64,000 nucleotides of DNA from Pseudomonas furukawaii (GCF_002355475.1 NZ_AP014862.1:3162001-3226000), one strand, 5' to 3'. Counted from the first letter of the stretch, positions 1 to 8,918 are shown. The notes: generated by a model from the letters alone, not told the origin. Translations and numbers: made by a program.

Positions 1-417
1 GAGAAAGAGCTCTTCGTTTTCGACGACTACGCCACCTACCGCGAGTTCCTGAAATCCGGTCAGGCCCCCGTCAAGCAGGCACTGGAGCGACAGGACGGCT
101 TCGGCCGCAACATCGTCCTGGTGCTCAAGGCCGCCGATCAGGGCAAGGCACAGAACGCCCTGTCGGCCAAGCGTTTCCTCGATATCAGCCTGCCGCCCGC
201 CGAGCCCTTCTACGGTGAACTGCGCGATGAAGAAGGCGTCATCTACGTCTTCAGCCGCTACGGCGACATGATGGACATGTATCGCATCGGCGAGCCCACC
301 TTCAGCTACGTCGACATCGGCGGTGGTCCTGAAGGTCAGCGCGTCGTCTACGTCCTGGGCAAGGAAGAACCGAAGCCCGAGAAACAGATCGCGCTGTTCC
401 GCACCAAGTACCAGTGA
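1..417 (+). CDS. C-terminal part of an unrecognised protein
   Basis: The frame is open from base 1 to a TGA at 415-417, so this is the 3' end of a gene that begins outside the window; 138 residues are visible. The sequence is soluble and charged, with no membrane segment. It reads FDDYATYREFLKSG early, YGELRDEEGVIYVFSRYGD in the middle and ends KPEKQIALFRTKYQ. I do not recognise the family. An internal ATG at 121 is probably not the real start because the frame remains open and protein-like upstream of it. Confidence 0.75.
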   Translation, partial: EKELFVFDDYATYREFLKSGQAPVKQALERQDGFGRNIVLVLKAADQGKAQNALSAKRFLDISLPPAEPFYGELRDEEGVIYVFSRYGDMMDMYRIGEPTFSYVDIGGGPEGQRVVYVLGKEEPKPEKQIALFRTKYQ

Positions 418-776
418 CCTCCTCCGGGGAGATGGCCGGCACCCCGTGCTGCCGGCTGCTCCCGCACCTCGCAAACCGCTCTACCGCCCGCCCTTCGATC
501 TTCACCGCCCGTCTTTTTGCAAAATCTGCAACATTCGCCGCCATGCCTAGTGCCAGAAGCCACTGGCCACCATGGAACGGCAAATTCTTGGCATTTCGCC
601 ATTTGAATATCCCAAGTGAAAGGTCTTTAGTCGGCTTATTGGCGCTTAGGTCGCGCGAGCAGTTTCAACTGGCGGCCTGCACCTTCGTGCGAACGGATGG
701 GGACAACGAGTCCTGGAGCATTGCATCCAGGGCAGGCCGTGCGCGCGAGTTCGCTGAGGGGAGGTGGAGTACACCC
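418..776. other. intergenic region before the multicopper oxidase gene
   Basis: No convincing gene lies here. A short hairpin of the GCCGGCA / TGCCGGC type at about 435-455 could end the preceding gene. The stretch 515-650 is less GC-rich than its surroundings and probably contains the promoter of the downstream oxidase. A strong purine-rich ribosome binding site (GAGGGGAGGTGGAG) lies at about 756-769. The frame of the oxidase stays open upstream to 414, but that extension looks like translated non-coding DNA. Confidence 0.4.
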
Positions 777-2552
777 ATGAAAAACAGATCATCCAGGGCA
801 GAAAACAAGAAAGCGAAAGACAAACCGATCAATGAGGACCGGAGGGACTTTCTCAAGCTGTCGGCGCTGGCCGCAGCCACTCCAGCCCTGCTCAGGTCGC
901 CGCAAGCGGCCGCCGCGGCCCCCATCCTCCCGCCAAGCCCGGCCACCAGCCCCTGGGTGATGGAACTGCCCAAGCAGATAGTGCCGGCAGCCAACGTCCC
1001 CTACCTCACCCCCGCGCCCACCGAGCTGGCCAACGTGGCCGGTGGCGAAGCCGGGCGCGGGCGCCATCAGCACTGGGCCAGGTTCCGCCCGGGCGCCGAG
1101 TACTACGAACTGAGGGCGAAGGAGGTCAACTGGGTGTTCAACCCGGCCTATCCGTCCCAGAAAATCTGGAGCTACCGTGCCGCGAACACCCCGTCCAACG
1201 AGTTCAGCGCCACGGTGATGGCCCACTACGGCACCCCGACGTTGTGTCGTATCTACAACGACCTGCCGGCCAACCACACCGGGTTCGGCACTCCGGAAAT
1301 CTCTACGCACCTGCACAACCTGCACTGCGGCTCGGAGAGCGACGGATTCCCCGGGGACTACTACAGCGCCACCAAGGCGGGCCCCAGCCTCACCGCTCCG
1401 GGCAAGTTCAAGGACCACCTCTACCCCAATGCCTACGCGGGGTTCGACACACCGCCCAACAGCACGGGCGATTATCGCGAAGCCCTGGGCACGCTCTTCT
1501 ACCATGACCACACTCTGGACTTCACCGCCCCCAACCTCTATCGCGGGCTGGCCGGTTTCTACCTGCTCTACGACCACCTGGACTCCGGCAACGAGGCCGA
1601 TCCCACGCCGGGCGCCCTGCGCCTGCCCAGCCATCCCTACGACTACCCCCTGATGTTCGCCGACCGGCTGTTCGACGCTTCGGGGCGGCTCTACTACGAC
1701 CAGGTGAACCCGGAGGGCGTGCTGGGCGACAAGATCCTGGTCAACGGCCTGATCGAACCGGTGCTGAAGGTGGCCGCAAGGCGCTACCGGTTCCGCCTGC
1801 TGAACGCCGGGCCAAGCCGCTTCTACGACTTCGCCCTGGTCAACCCCAACAACGTCAAGCAGAAGTTCACCTACATCGGCAACGACGGCAACCTGCTGCC
1901 CAATCCCCTGCTCAACATGCAGAACATCACACTGGGCGTCGCCGAGCGGGCGGATATCGTGGTGGATTTCTCCAAGTACCTGGTGGGCACCACCCTTTAC
2001 CTGGTCAATCGCATGCGCCAGGAGGAAACCCGACGGCCCAAGGACATTAAGGAGCCCGGTGTCCGCGTGCTGAAGATCGTGGTGGACCGCTGGCCCAGCG
2101 CCCAGGACCTCAGCCAGGTGCCAGCCAACCTGCGCCCCCTGCCCCCCATTGATCCGGCGGAACTGGCCGCCGCGCCGGTACGCCGCTTCGTCTTCGAACG
2201 CCGGCAGAACATGTGGGCGATCAACGGGCAGTTCGTGAACCTCAGTTCGCCGCGCTTCGTCGTGCCCAAGGGGCGTGGGGAGATCTGGGAGTTGATGAAT
2301 ATCGACAACGGCTGGTCCCACCCCATCCATATCCATCTGGAGGAAGGCCGCATCCTCTCGCGATCACGTGATGGCCAGCAGTTGCCTATCCCCCCATACG
2401 AACGGGGACGAAAGGACGTCTACACCATCCACGAGAACGAGACCATCCGGATCTTCATCCGCTTCAGGGACTACGCCGGCAAGTACGTCATGCACTGCCA
2501 CAACCTGATCCACGAAGACCACGCGATGATGCTGCGCTTCGACGTCCAGTAG
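777..2552 (+). CDS. Tat-exported multicopper oxidase
   Basis: A 591-residue multicopper oxidase, probably periplasmic. The ATG at 777 is chosen because a strong GGAGG-type site precedes it and because it places a twin-arginine motif (DRRDFLK, residues 21-27) followed by an Ala/Leu stretch at the N-terminus. All four copper-binding blocks are visible: THLHNLHC (about residue 176), YHDHTLDF (about 242), HPIHIHLEEG (about 515) and HCHNLIHEDHAMM (about 573). The last supplies the type 1 copper Cys, His and axial Met. The overall pattern resembles the CotA/bilirubin-oxidase branch. The physiological substrate cannot be read from the sequence. A SCO-type copper protein gene follows after 17 bp, so the two probably form one operon concerned with copper-dependent oxidation. 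Confidence 0.9.
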   Translation: MKNRSSRAENKKAKDKPINEDRRDFLKLSALAAATPALLRSPQAAAAAPILPPSPATSPWVMELPKQIVPAANVPYLTPAPTELANVAGGEAGRGRHQHWARFRPGAEYYELRAKEVNWVFNPAYPSQKIWSYRAANTPSNEFSATVMAHYGTPTLCRIYNDLPANHTGFGTPEISTHLHNLHCGSESDGFPGDYYSATKAGPSLTAPGKFKDHLYPNAYAGFDTPPNSTGDYREALGTLFYHDHTLDFTAPNLYRGLAGFYLLYDHLDSGNEADPTPGALRLPSHPYDYPLMFADRLFDASGRLYYDQVNPEGVLGDKILVNGLIEPVLKVAARRYRFRLLNAGPSRFYDFALVNPNNVKQKFTYIGNDGNLLPNPLLNMQNITLGVAERADIVVDFSKYLVGTTLYLVNRMRQEETRRPKDIKEPGVRVLKIVVDRWPSAQDLSQVPANLRPLPPIDPAELAAAPVRRFVFERRQNMWAINGQFVNLSSPRFVVPKGRGEIWELMNIDNGWSHPIHIHLEEGRILSRSRDGQQLPIPPYERGRKDVYTIHENETIRIFIRFRDYAGKYVMHCHNLIHEDHAMMLRFDVQ

Positions 2553-2569
2553 CCCGGGAGGAATCGACC

Positions 2570-3205
2570 ATGAACACTCGAAGAAACCTCATCGGCGGTC
2601 TCGGCGCTGGCGTGCTCGGGCTGATGGCCCTGGGCGCCCTGGGTGGCAGCCGGGAAACCCGACCGGGGCGGCCCGGTACCCGCAACCTGCCCAATACGCC
2701 CCTGTTCAACCAGCAGGGGCGCCGGTTCGCCTTCTACGACGACCTGGTGCGCGGCAAGGTGGTGGCCCTGAACATGATGTACACCAACTGCGGAAACAGC
2801 TGCCCCACCTCCATCGCCAACCTGCGCAAGGTGCAGCGGATGCTGGGAGACCGGCTGGGGCGGGACGTCTTCATGTACTCGCTGACGCTGCAGCCGGAAC
2901 TGGACCAGCCAAGGCACCTCCAGGAATACATCGATCGCTACCGGATCGGGCCCAACTGGGACTTCTTCACCGGCGACCCCCAGGACATGCTGGAACTGCG
3001 CTATGCCCTGGGCTTCTACGATGTCGACCCGCAGGTGGATGCCAACCAGCTCAGCCACACCGGGATGGTGCGCGTGGGCAACGAGCCCATCGACCGCTGG
3101 ACCATGGTGCCGTCACTGACGGATCCCGAGCACATCCTCTTCACCATCAACCACGTCGACCCGAACATGGAGCACACGGGCCCGTCGCACCCGCAAACAG
3201 CCTGA
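2570..3205 (+). CDS. SCO1/SenC-family copper or redox protein
   Basis: A 211-residue protein with an N-terminal export signal (MNTRRNLIGGLGAGVLGL, Arg-Arg and a hydrophobic run, possibly Tat) and a thioredoxin-like SCO domain. The copper-binding CxxxC is seen as NCGNSCP at about residues 73-79, and the conserved distal His lies in LSHTGM near residue 163. SCO proteins deliver copper to cupro-enzymes or keep their cysteines reduced. Its position 17 bp behind the multicopper oxidase suggests it serves that enzyme, which is an inference from context. The start has a GGAGGAATC ribosome binding site a few bases upstream. Confidence 0.85.
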   Translation: MNTRRNLIGGLGAGVLGLMALGALGGSRETRPGRPGTRNLPNTPLFNQQGRRFAFYDDLVRGKVVALNMMYTNCGNSCPTSIANLRKVQRMLGDRLGRDVFMYSLTLQPELDQPRHLQEYIDRYRIGPNWDFFTGDPQDMLELRYALGFYDVDPQVDANQLSHTGMVRVGNEPIDRWTMVPSLTDPEHILFTINHVDPNMEHTGPSHPQTA

Positions 3206-3210
3206 ATCCG

Positions 3211-3240
3211 CGGGCCTCCGGAATGCTCCCCGGAGGCCCG
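3211..3240 (+). terminator. hairpin after the SCO gene
   Basis: A perfect 10-bp stem (CGGGCCTCCG / CGGAGGCCCG) with a 10-base loop sits directly behind the SCO stop codon. No T-tract follows, so it could be a weak terminator or an mRNA-stabilising hairpin. Confidence 0.5.
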
Positions 3241-3312
3241 GGGCCCGCCCATGGTGTATGATGCGCGCCTCCGGCCCGACCACGGGCCAAGCCCGAAACG
3301 AGCGGAACCACC

Positions 3313-3495
3313 ATGACCAGCCAAGACCTCGACCAGGCCGACGCCCAGAACCAGGAAAGCCCTGCAGCCGAAGCCCCCGTGGCCAAGCCGAAGAAGCCGA
3401 ACATTCCCTGGCACCAGACCCTGAAGGGCCACGACCGTGGCCAGCGCATGCACCCCGCCCCTCGCGGCTCCCGCCGCTCCATGGGCAAACGCTGA
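3313..3495 (+). CDS. small basic conserved-looking protein
   Basis: A 60-residue protein with an acidic, Ala/Gln-rich first third and a basic tail (KGHDRGQRMHPAPRGSRRSMGKR). The middle reads PKKPNIPWHQTLKG. It has no signal peptide or membrane segment. I believe similar short proteins occur in other pseudomonads, but I cannot give a function. It has its own ATG after a GAGCGGAACC stretch and is not obviously in an operon with the copper genes. The codon pattern, with G/C at third positions, supports real coding. Confidence 0.6.
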   Translation: MTSQDLDQADAQNQESPAAEAPVAKPKKPNIPWHQTLKGHDRGQRMHPAPRGSRRSMGKR

Positions 3496-3850
3496 GCGAC
3501 GGCCCAAGCGCCCTCGCCTCGCCGGGCCTTGCGCCCGGCTCATTCCCCGCCCCAACGCCCAGCTCCCGCCCCTTCGAACCCTTTCTCGACGGTTCCTCGC
3601 GGAATCATTGCAGCAGCCTATCAGCCCTATATATCGATGCTATCGATTATAAATATCCACGCAAAAGCCTCTTGAGCGAAGCGCGATAATGATCAGATTT
3701 TATTTATAAGACATTGTTTTATATGGATTAAAACAACTATCACCGACATCGATGGCAACCATCAGCGAGGATCACTTCTTCATCGAAATCTCATCGGTAA
3801 CATGGGCCCCGTAGACGAATTCCAACCCCTTCCTCACCGAGGTGCCCGTC
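3496..3850. other. AT-rich region upstream of the repeat-protein gene
   Basis: No gene is seen. From about 3610 to 3760 the DNA is markedly AT-rich for this genome (runs such as TTTTATTTATAAG and TTTTATATGGATTAAAAC), which suggests a strong promoter or a nucleoid-protein-bound upstream region for the repeat protein. Near 3630 there is a short dyad, ATCGATGCTATCGAT. The start of the downstream gene is preceded by CGAGGTG. Confidence 0.45.
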
Positions 3851-4441
3851 ATGAAAAAGCAAATCCTTGCCAGCCTGTTCATCGCCAGCCTGTCCGCCAC
3901 TGCTTTCGCCCTGCCCCAGGGCACCGTCGCTGAAGGTGGTTCCGACCGCACCTCGATCCACCGCGTAGCCGAAGGCGGCTCCGACCGTACCAAAGGCTTC
4001 GATATCGCCGAAGGTGGTTCCGACCGCACCAAGGGCTTCGATGTTGCCGAAGGTGGCTCCGACCGCACCAAGGGCTTCGATGTCGCTGAAGGCGGCTCCG
4101 ATCGCACCAAGGGCTTCGATGTCGCTGAAGGTGGTTCCGACCGCACCAAGGGCTTCGATGTCGCCGAAGGTGGCTCCGACCGCACCAAGGGCTTCGATGT
4201 CGCTGAAGGCGGCTCCGATCGCACCAAGGGCTTCGATGTCGCCGAAGGTGGCTCCGACCGCACCAAGGGCTTCGATGTCGCTGAAGGCGGCTCCGATCGC
4301 ACCAAGGGCTTCGATGTCGCTGAAGGTGGTTCCGACCGCACCAAGGGCTTCGATGTCGCCGAAGGTGGTTCCGACCGCACCAAGGGCTTCGATGTCGCTG
4401 AAGGTGGCTCCGACCGCGTAGGCGCCAACCGCATCAGCTGA
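3851..4441 (+). CDS. secreted AEGGSDR-repeat protein
   Basis: A 196-residue protein built from a signal peptide (MKKQILASLFIASLSATAFA) and a nearly perfect array of a 13-residue unit, consensus VAEGGSDRTKGFD. There are twelve full units plus a final AEGGSDRVGANRIS, so AEGGSDR occurs thirteen times. The ATG at 3851 is preferred over the GTG at 3842 because it follows CGAGGTG at proper spacing and starts a clean signal peptide. The mature protein would be periplasmic or secreted, very Gly/Asp/Arg rich and probably disordered or a simple repeat fold. I remember AEGGSDR-type repeat proteins in other pseudomonads but know no proven function. A Rho-independent terminator follows at 4493. Copy number probably varies between strains. 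Confidence 0.8.
   Translation: MKKQILASLFIASLSATAFALPQGTVAEGGSDRTSIHRVAEGGSDRTKGFDIAEGGSDRTKGFDVAEGGSDRTKGFDVAEGGSDRTKGFDVAEGGSDRTKGFDVAEGGSDRTKGFDVAEGGSDRTKGFDVAEGGSDRTKGFDVAEGGSDRTKGFDVAEGGSDRTKGFDVAEGGSDRTKGFDVAEGGSDRVGANRIS
3926..4417 (+). repeat. 39-bp in-frame tandem repeat array
   Basis: Thirteen head-to-tail copies of a 39-bp unit encode VAEGGSDRTKGFD. The last copy is truncated. Copies differ mainly at silent positions (GCT/GCC, GGT/GGC, TCC/TCT, GAC/GAT), and the same variant pattern recurs in blocks, which points to duplication of multi-unit segments. The complementary strand is also open through the whole array. Confidence 0.95.
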
Positions 4442-4492
4442 TTCCGCAACCGTTCAGAGGCAGGCAATCACGATGTATGCACCCCTCGAAAG

Positions 4493-4528
4493 GCAGAAGG
4501 CGCCCCCTGTGGCGCCTTCTGCTTTTTT
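4493..4528 (+). terminator. Rho-independent terminator
   Basis: A perfect 12-bp stem (GCAGAAGGCGCC / GGCGCCTTCTGC, 4493-4504 and 4511-4522) with a 6-base loop is followed by six T residues. It ends transcription of the repeat-protein gene. Confidence 0.9.
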
Positions 4529-4730
4529 GTAGGAGCGAGCTCGCTCGCGAAGCAGTCCGCGCTATTCGCCGACAAGCCGGCTCCTACGACATCAGCCCCG
4601 CACAGGCTCGCGAAATAGTCCGCACCCTTCGCCGGCAAGCCGGCTCCTACGACACCAGGCCCCGCACACGCTCGCGAAGCAGTCCGCGCCCTTCGCCGAC
4701 AAGCCGGCTCCTGCGATGCCAATCAGCCCT
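4529..4730. repeat. REP element cluster
   Basis: Several Pseudomonas REP units, in both orientations, contain the cores GTAGGAGCGAGCTCGCTCGCGAA and its partner CGCCGACAAGCCGGCTCCTAC. The units lie between the terminator and the convergent GTPase gene. They form imperfect palindromes typical of 3' intergenic BIMEs. Confidence 0.85.
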
Positions 4731-4731
4731 G

Positions 4732-5697
4732 TCAGGCCACGCACGCCTCGAATCGCGCCTGCAGGTCGGCCGGGTCCAGGGCGCCTCGGCGCCCGATCAG
4801 GATGAGCCGGGTGCCGGGTTCACGTCCCGCCCAGCCCTGCTCCGGCAGGATCTCGCTGCGGGCACCTACCAGGTGCAGCACGCAGCGCTTGTCTGGCACT
4901 TCGGCGATCCGGCACACGCCCTTGGCGCGGTAGATCTCCGTCGGCAGGCTGGCCAGGGCCTGGCGCAGCGCCTTGAGGGACAGCGGCCGGTCGCAGGCGA
5001 AGCTCCAGGTATCGAACAGGGCCGAGTGATCCTGCGGTCGAGAGTCCCCCAGCAGCGGCGCCGCCGTAGCCGGGGTAAAGCTCCAGGCACTGCGGAAGCG
5101 ACCCACGCCCAGCACCAGTTCCAGCGGCACGTCGCCGTAGCGGCTTTCCAGCACCCGGGCGCGGGGGTAGAGCCAGCGGGCCTTGAGTGCCGCCACCTGT
5201 TCGGCGGACACCCGGTCGAGCTTGTTCAGCACGATGATGTCGGCCACGTCCAGTTGCTCCATGGCCAGCTGCGCCATCTCGCCCTGCAGGTCGCCGTACT
5301 GCTCGGCATCCACCACCGTGATGATGCTGTCGATGGACAGGTCCTGGCGGAACTGCGGATAGCGCAGGGTGTTGGCGATCTTGCTCGGGTTGGAAACACC
5401 GCTGGCCTCGATGACGATGTACTCGGGGCGGTTCTGGCGATCATCCAGCAGGCGCGCGAGCTGCTCGATCAGGTCGCTTTCCACCGTGCAGCAGATGCAG
5501 CCATTGGCCAGGCTCACCGTGGTCTGGGTCTGGCTGACGATCAGGTCGCTGTCGATGTTGATCGCGCCGAAGTCGTTCACCATCACCGCCATGCGCAGCC
5601 CGTGATCGCTGTTGAGGATGCGGTTGAGCAAGGTGGTCTTGCCGGCGCCGAGGAATCCCGACACCAGGGTGACCGGAATGGGAGCCTGTCTGGTCAT
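4732..5697 (-). CDS. COG0523 (CobW/ZNG1-type) G3E GTPase, putative metal chaperone
   Basis: A 321-residue P-loop GTPase of the CobW/UreG/HypB class. The Walker A motif GFLGAGKTT covers residues 14-22, the metal-binding CxCC motif (GCICC) lies at 67-70, and NKLD is the guanine-specificity motif. A C-terminal CobW_C-type domain ends the protein. COG0523 proteins use GTP to place zinc or another metal in client enzymes. It is the last gene of a four-gene minus-strand operon that starts with a class II aldolase, with a 23-bp gap to the amidohydrolase. Both those enzymes are metal-dependent, so one may be its client; this is inference. The start follows a CGGAGGCAGGACC ribosome binding site. Confidence 0.9.
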   Translation of the reverse strand: MTRQAPIPVTLVSGFLGAGKTTLLNRILNSDHGLRMAVMVNDFGAINIDSDLIVSQTQTTVSLANGCICCTVESDLIEQLARLLDDRQNRPEYIVIEASGVSNPSKIANTLRYPQFRQDLSIDSIITVVDAEQYGDLQGEMAQLAMEQLDVADIIVLNKLDRVSAEQVAALKARWLYPRARVLESRYGDVPLELVLGVGRFRSAWSFTPATAAPLLGDSRPQDHSALFDTWSFACDRPLSLKALRQALASLPTEIYRAKGVCRIAEVPDKRCVLHLVGARSEILPEQGWAGREPGTRLILIGRRGALDPADLQARFEACVA

Positions 5698-5720
5698 GGT
5701 CCTGCCTCCGTGGGATGGGT

Positions 5721-7457
5721 TCAGAAGTTCGGCAGCTCGCCGCGCCAGGTAGCGGCGTGGCGGCTGTCGTCGAACTCGCCGTGGCGATCCCAGGTCACCT
5801 CGCCCTCAAGGAGGGTCAGCTGCACCTGGGTGTTGTGGATGTTGCCCTTGGGCGACACCTCGAACAGGTTGCGGTCCAGCACGATCAGGTCGGCGGACTT
5901 GCCCACCTGGATGGAGCCGGCCTTGTCGTCGATGCCCATGCACCAGGCGCCGTTGAGGGTCATCACGCGGATCGCCTGCTCGAGGGAGATCGGCTCGCCA
6001 TAGAAGCGACCGGCTTCCTCGCCGAAGGGGTTCTCGCGGGTGACCATGGCCTCGAAGCCGATCCAGGGGTTGATGCTGGACACCGGCCAGTCGGTGCCCA
6101 TCACCGCGACGCCGCCCTGCTCCAGCACGCCCTTGAAGTTGTAGGCGCGCTGCATGCGATCCTCGCCGAACACCGCGCGGGCATAGGCGAAGGACGAGGG
6201 GAACCAGCCCACCGGGGAGAACTCGGCGGTGACCTTGAGCTCGGCGAAGCGCGGCAGGTTGGCGTCCAGCAAGGTGGTGCTGTGGGCGCATTGGTGGCGC
6301 ACGCCGCTGTCGCCGTTGCGCCGGCGGGCCTCGGCCACCGCGTCGAGGAACAGGTCCGAGGCGCCATCCCCGGTGCAGTGGGCGATGACCCGGATGCCCT
6401 TGCGGTCCATGTCCACCACCATGTCGGTGATGTGTTCCGGGGTCAGGTTGAGGTGGCCGCGCCAGCTGCTGTCCCCTGGCCAGGCGCTGGACAGGTAGGA
6501 CGAACGGGATTCATGGGTGCCGTCGAAATGGAACTTCACCGCGTTGGCGTTGAGGCGGGCGCTGCGGTAGTAGTGGCGTTCGCCGGCCAGCAACTCCCAG
6601 CGGCGCTTCACCGGGAAGATGTCGTCCTGCCAGCTGATGGCGGCTTCCACCCGCACCGACAGCTCGCCGGCCTGGTCGATGGACTTCAGCGCATTCAGGC
6701 GGTGCTCGCAGACGTGCACGTACTTGGTGCCGACTACGCCGTGGCCGCTCTGGAACCAGACGCCTTCGCGGTAGGCACGCTTGAGCGCGTGCTGCGGCGT
6801 CGGCGGCATGGCCGCGTGGACCATGGCGTAGGCGCCGTCCACCAGGATGCCGGTGGGTTCACCCGTGACGCTGTCGCGCTCGATATAGCCGTGGCGCGGG
6901 TCCGGGGTGTCGCGGTCGATGCCGGCCAGTTCCAGGGCCCTGGAGTTGACCATCATGCAGCCCCAGGAACGGTCGAGGATGGCCACCGGGCGGTCCGGCA
7001 GGACGCTGTCCAGCCAGTCGCGGTCGGCCACCAGGCCCGCCTGCTTGAAGGTGTAGCGGACGAAGTACTGGCCGTAGACCCAGCCATCGCCGGGGTGGGC
7101 GGCGGCGTAGTCCAGGATGGCCTGGCGCACCTGCGCCGGGGTCGGGTCCTCCACGCCCACTTCCAGGTACCCGGCATAGCCGGGCGCCAGCTTCAGGTCC
7201 GGGTGGGTGTGCATGTCGTAGATCCCGGGCATGACGAAACGGCCCTTGAGGTCACGGACCTCGGTACGCGGGCCGATCAGGTCATCCATCTCGGCGTTGC
7301 TGCCCACCGCGATGAAATGCCCCCCGCGAATGGCCACCGCCTCGGCCCAGGGCTTGGCCTCGTCGACGGTGTAGATGCGGCCGTTGGTGAGCACCAGGTC
7401 GGCGGCGCCCAGGGCGCCCGGAATGTTCGACGAGCGATAGTCGGTGTGTTTGTCCAT
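5721..7457 (-). CDS. YtcJ-like metal-dependent amidohydrolase
   Basis: A 578-residue amidohydrolase-superfamily enzyme. Visible features are the N-terminal composite domain, the first-strand metal motif HTH (DMHTHPD, H83 and H85), further ligand regions IAHCTGDGASD and CAHSTTL, and a late catalytic Asp in GTDWPVSS. YtcJ/NfdA relatives hydrolyse amide or formamide bonds on varied small molecules; the substrate here is unknown. The ATG at 7457 is chosen because it opens MDKHTDYRSS; an upstream TTG at 7478 would add seven residues. It sits between the YjiH-like membrane protein and the GTPase in one operon, so it is probably part of an uptake-and-degradation pathway. Confidence 0.88.
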   Translation of the reverse strand: MDKHTDYRSSNIPGALGAADLVLTNGRIYTVDEAKPWAEAVAIRGGHFIAVGSNAEMDDLIGPRTEVRDLKGRFVMPGIYDMHTHPDLKLAPGYAGYLEVGVEDPTPAQVRQAILDYAAAHPGDGWVYGQYFVRYTFKQAGLVADRDWLDSVLPDRPVAILDRSWGCMMVNSRALELAGIDRDTPDPRHGYIERDSVTGEPTGILVDGAYAMVHAAMPPTPQHALKRAYREGVWFQSGHGVVGTKYVHVCEHRLNALKSIDQAGELSVRVEAAISWQDDIFPVKRRWELLAGERHYYRSARLNANAVKFHFDGTHESRSSYLSSAWPGDSSWRGHLNLTPEHITDMVVDMDRKGIRVIAHCTGDGASDLFLDAVAEARRRNGDSGVRHQCAHSTTLLDANLPRFAELKVTAEFSPVGWFPSSFAYARAVFGEDRMQRAYNFKGVLEQGGVAVMGTDWPVSSINPWIGFEAMVTRENPFGEEAGRFYGEPISLEQAIRVMTLNGAWCMGIDDKAGSIQVGKSADLIVLDRNLFEVSPKGNIHNTQVQLTLLEGEVTWDRHGEFDDSRHAATWRGELPNF

Positions 7458-7526
7458 GGCAGTGAAATCCACAAGCAATGCATGTTGTTGTCGGGCCGGG
7501 GCGTGGGAGACGCCCCGGCCGGAGGC

Positions 7527-8918
7527 TCAACCCACGATCAGGTGGGCGAGCAGCGCGAGGATGGGCAGGGACACCAGGACCCGGACCACATAGATCATCA
7601 GCAGGTCGCGCAGGCGCAGGCCGATGTTGGCGCGCAGCAGCAGGATGGCCGCCTCGGTGAAGAAGATGATCTGGTTCACCGCCACGCCCACCATCACGAA
7701 GCGGGTCACCTCGCTCTCGATGCTGGCCCCGAGGATCGACGGCATGATGCTATCCACCATGCCAGCCAGCAGCGCGGGAGCGGCCTTGTCGGCTTCCGGC
7801 AGCTGCAGCAGCTCCATGTAGGGCACCAGCGGCATCGAGAGGTACTTGAACAGCGGCGTGAACTCCACCAGGGACAGGCCCAGGCAGCCGATCACCATCA
7901 TCGCCGGGTACACGGAGATGGCGATGTCCATGCTCACATGCAGGCCATGCTTGAGCTGGGTGAAGGGCGACGGCGCGGTGTCGGCGCGCTCCACGGCGCG
8001 GCGCAGACCCAGTGCCACGAGGCCCTCGCCTTCGCGGCGGTCGGTCTTCAGCTGCTTGCCGACGAGCGGATCGTAGCTGTTCGGCTTGCCCCGGAGCGGC
8101 GGCAGCTTGGGCACGATCAGCGCACAGAGCACGCCGGTAACGGCCACCGAGAGGTACCAGGGCACGAAGACGTGCTCCATGCCGATCAGCTTCAGCAGCA
8201 GGTAGGAATAGGCGATCGACACGATGGAGAAGTTCGTGGCGATCACGCAGGCCTCGCGGCTGGAGTAGAAGCCCTGGCGGTACTGCTGGGTGGTGAGGAT
8301 GATGCCCACGCTGGACGCCGCCAGCCAGGACGCCATGCAGTCCACCGCGGCCCGGCCCGGCAGGCCGAACAGCTTCTCGAAGACACGGCTGACCAGGGTG
8401 CCGACGAACTCCATCAGGCCGTAGTCGGTGAGCAGCGGCAGCAGCACGGCCGACAGCAGGTAGATGGCCAGCACCACCGGCCCCACGTCATAGAGCATCA
8501 CGCCGCCGGTGTTGCGGTGCCAGATCCACTCCGGCCCGACCTTCCAGTAGGTCATCACCATGAGCACCGCACCCACGGCGCGCACCAGGGTCCAGCCCAG
8601 GCCCGGATTGAACAGTTGCACGAAGCGGTTCGGATTCTTCTTCAGCGCGCTGAAGCTGACGATGACGGTGAGCAGGCTGGGAAGGGTGGCGACGCCTACG
8701 GTGACCGGCACCATCATCGGCTTGACCACATCGTTGATGTAGTCGATCAGGTAGGCGATGAGGATGTTGCTCTTGCCGTTGATATCGAAGGGGACGAGGA
8801 ACAGCAGCACGCCGATCAGCGACGGAATCAGGAAGCGCAGCAGTTGCGTGGCGCTGTACTGGCTCAGGGGGTTGCCGGGCTGACGCATCACCGCTCCGGA
8901 ATCGGGTTGTTCTTGCAT
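7527..8918 (-). CDS. YjiH-family membrane protein with nucleoside-recognition/gate domains
   Basis: A 463-residue polytopic membrane protein with about ten hydrophobic segments, for example FLIPSLIGVLLFLVPF near residue 30 and VVLAIYLLSAVLLPLLTDYG near 150. The signature stretch DCMASWLAASSVGIILTT and the VNQIIFFTEAAILLL region match the YjiH group, which carries the Gate (nucleoside recognition) domain. Transport of a small organic solute across the inner membrane is likely but unproven in the family. It lies between aldolase and amidohydrolase genes in the same operon and may import their substrate. Confidence 0.8.
   Translation of the reverse strand: MQEQPDSGAVMRQPGNPLSQYSATQLLRFLIPSLIGVLLFLVPFDINGKSNILIAYLIDYINDVVKPMMVPVTVGVATLPSLLTVIVSFSALKKNPNRFVQLFNPGLGWTLVRAVGAVLMVMTYWKVGPEWIWHRNTGGVMLYDVGPVVLAIYLLSAVLLPLLTDYGLMEFVGTLVSRVFEKLFGLPGRAAVDCMASWLAASSVGIILTTQQYRQGFYSSREACVIATNFSIVSIAYSYLLLKLIGMEHVFVPWYLSVAVTGVLCALIVPKLPPLRGKPNSYDPLVGKQLKTDRREGEGLVALGLRRAVERADTAPSPFTQLKHGLHVSMDIAISVYPAMMVIGCLGLSLVEFTPLFKYLSMPLVPYMELLQLPEADKAAPALLAGMVDSIMPSILGASIESEVTRFVMVGVAVNQIIFFTEAAILLLRANIGLRLRDLLMIYVVRVLVSLPILALLAHLIVG

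Noticed and set aside
580-640. Possible sigma-54 promoter before the multicopper oxidase
   Set aside because: TTGGCA is present but no GC element stands at the required distance.
3772-4467. 231-codon minus-strand frame over the repeat gene
   Set aside because: It is open only because the 39-bp repeat is a multiple of three; it lacks a signal peptide or ribosome binding site, while the plus strand has both.
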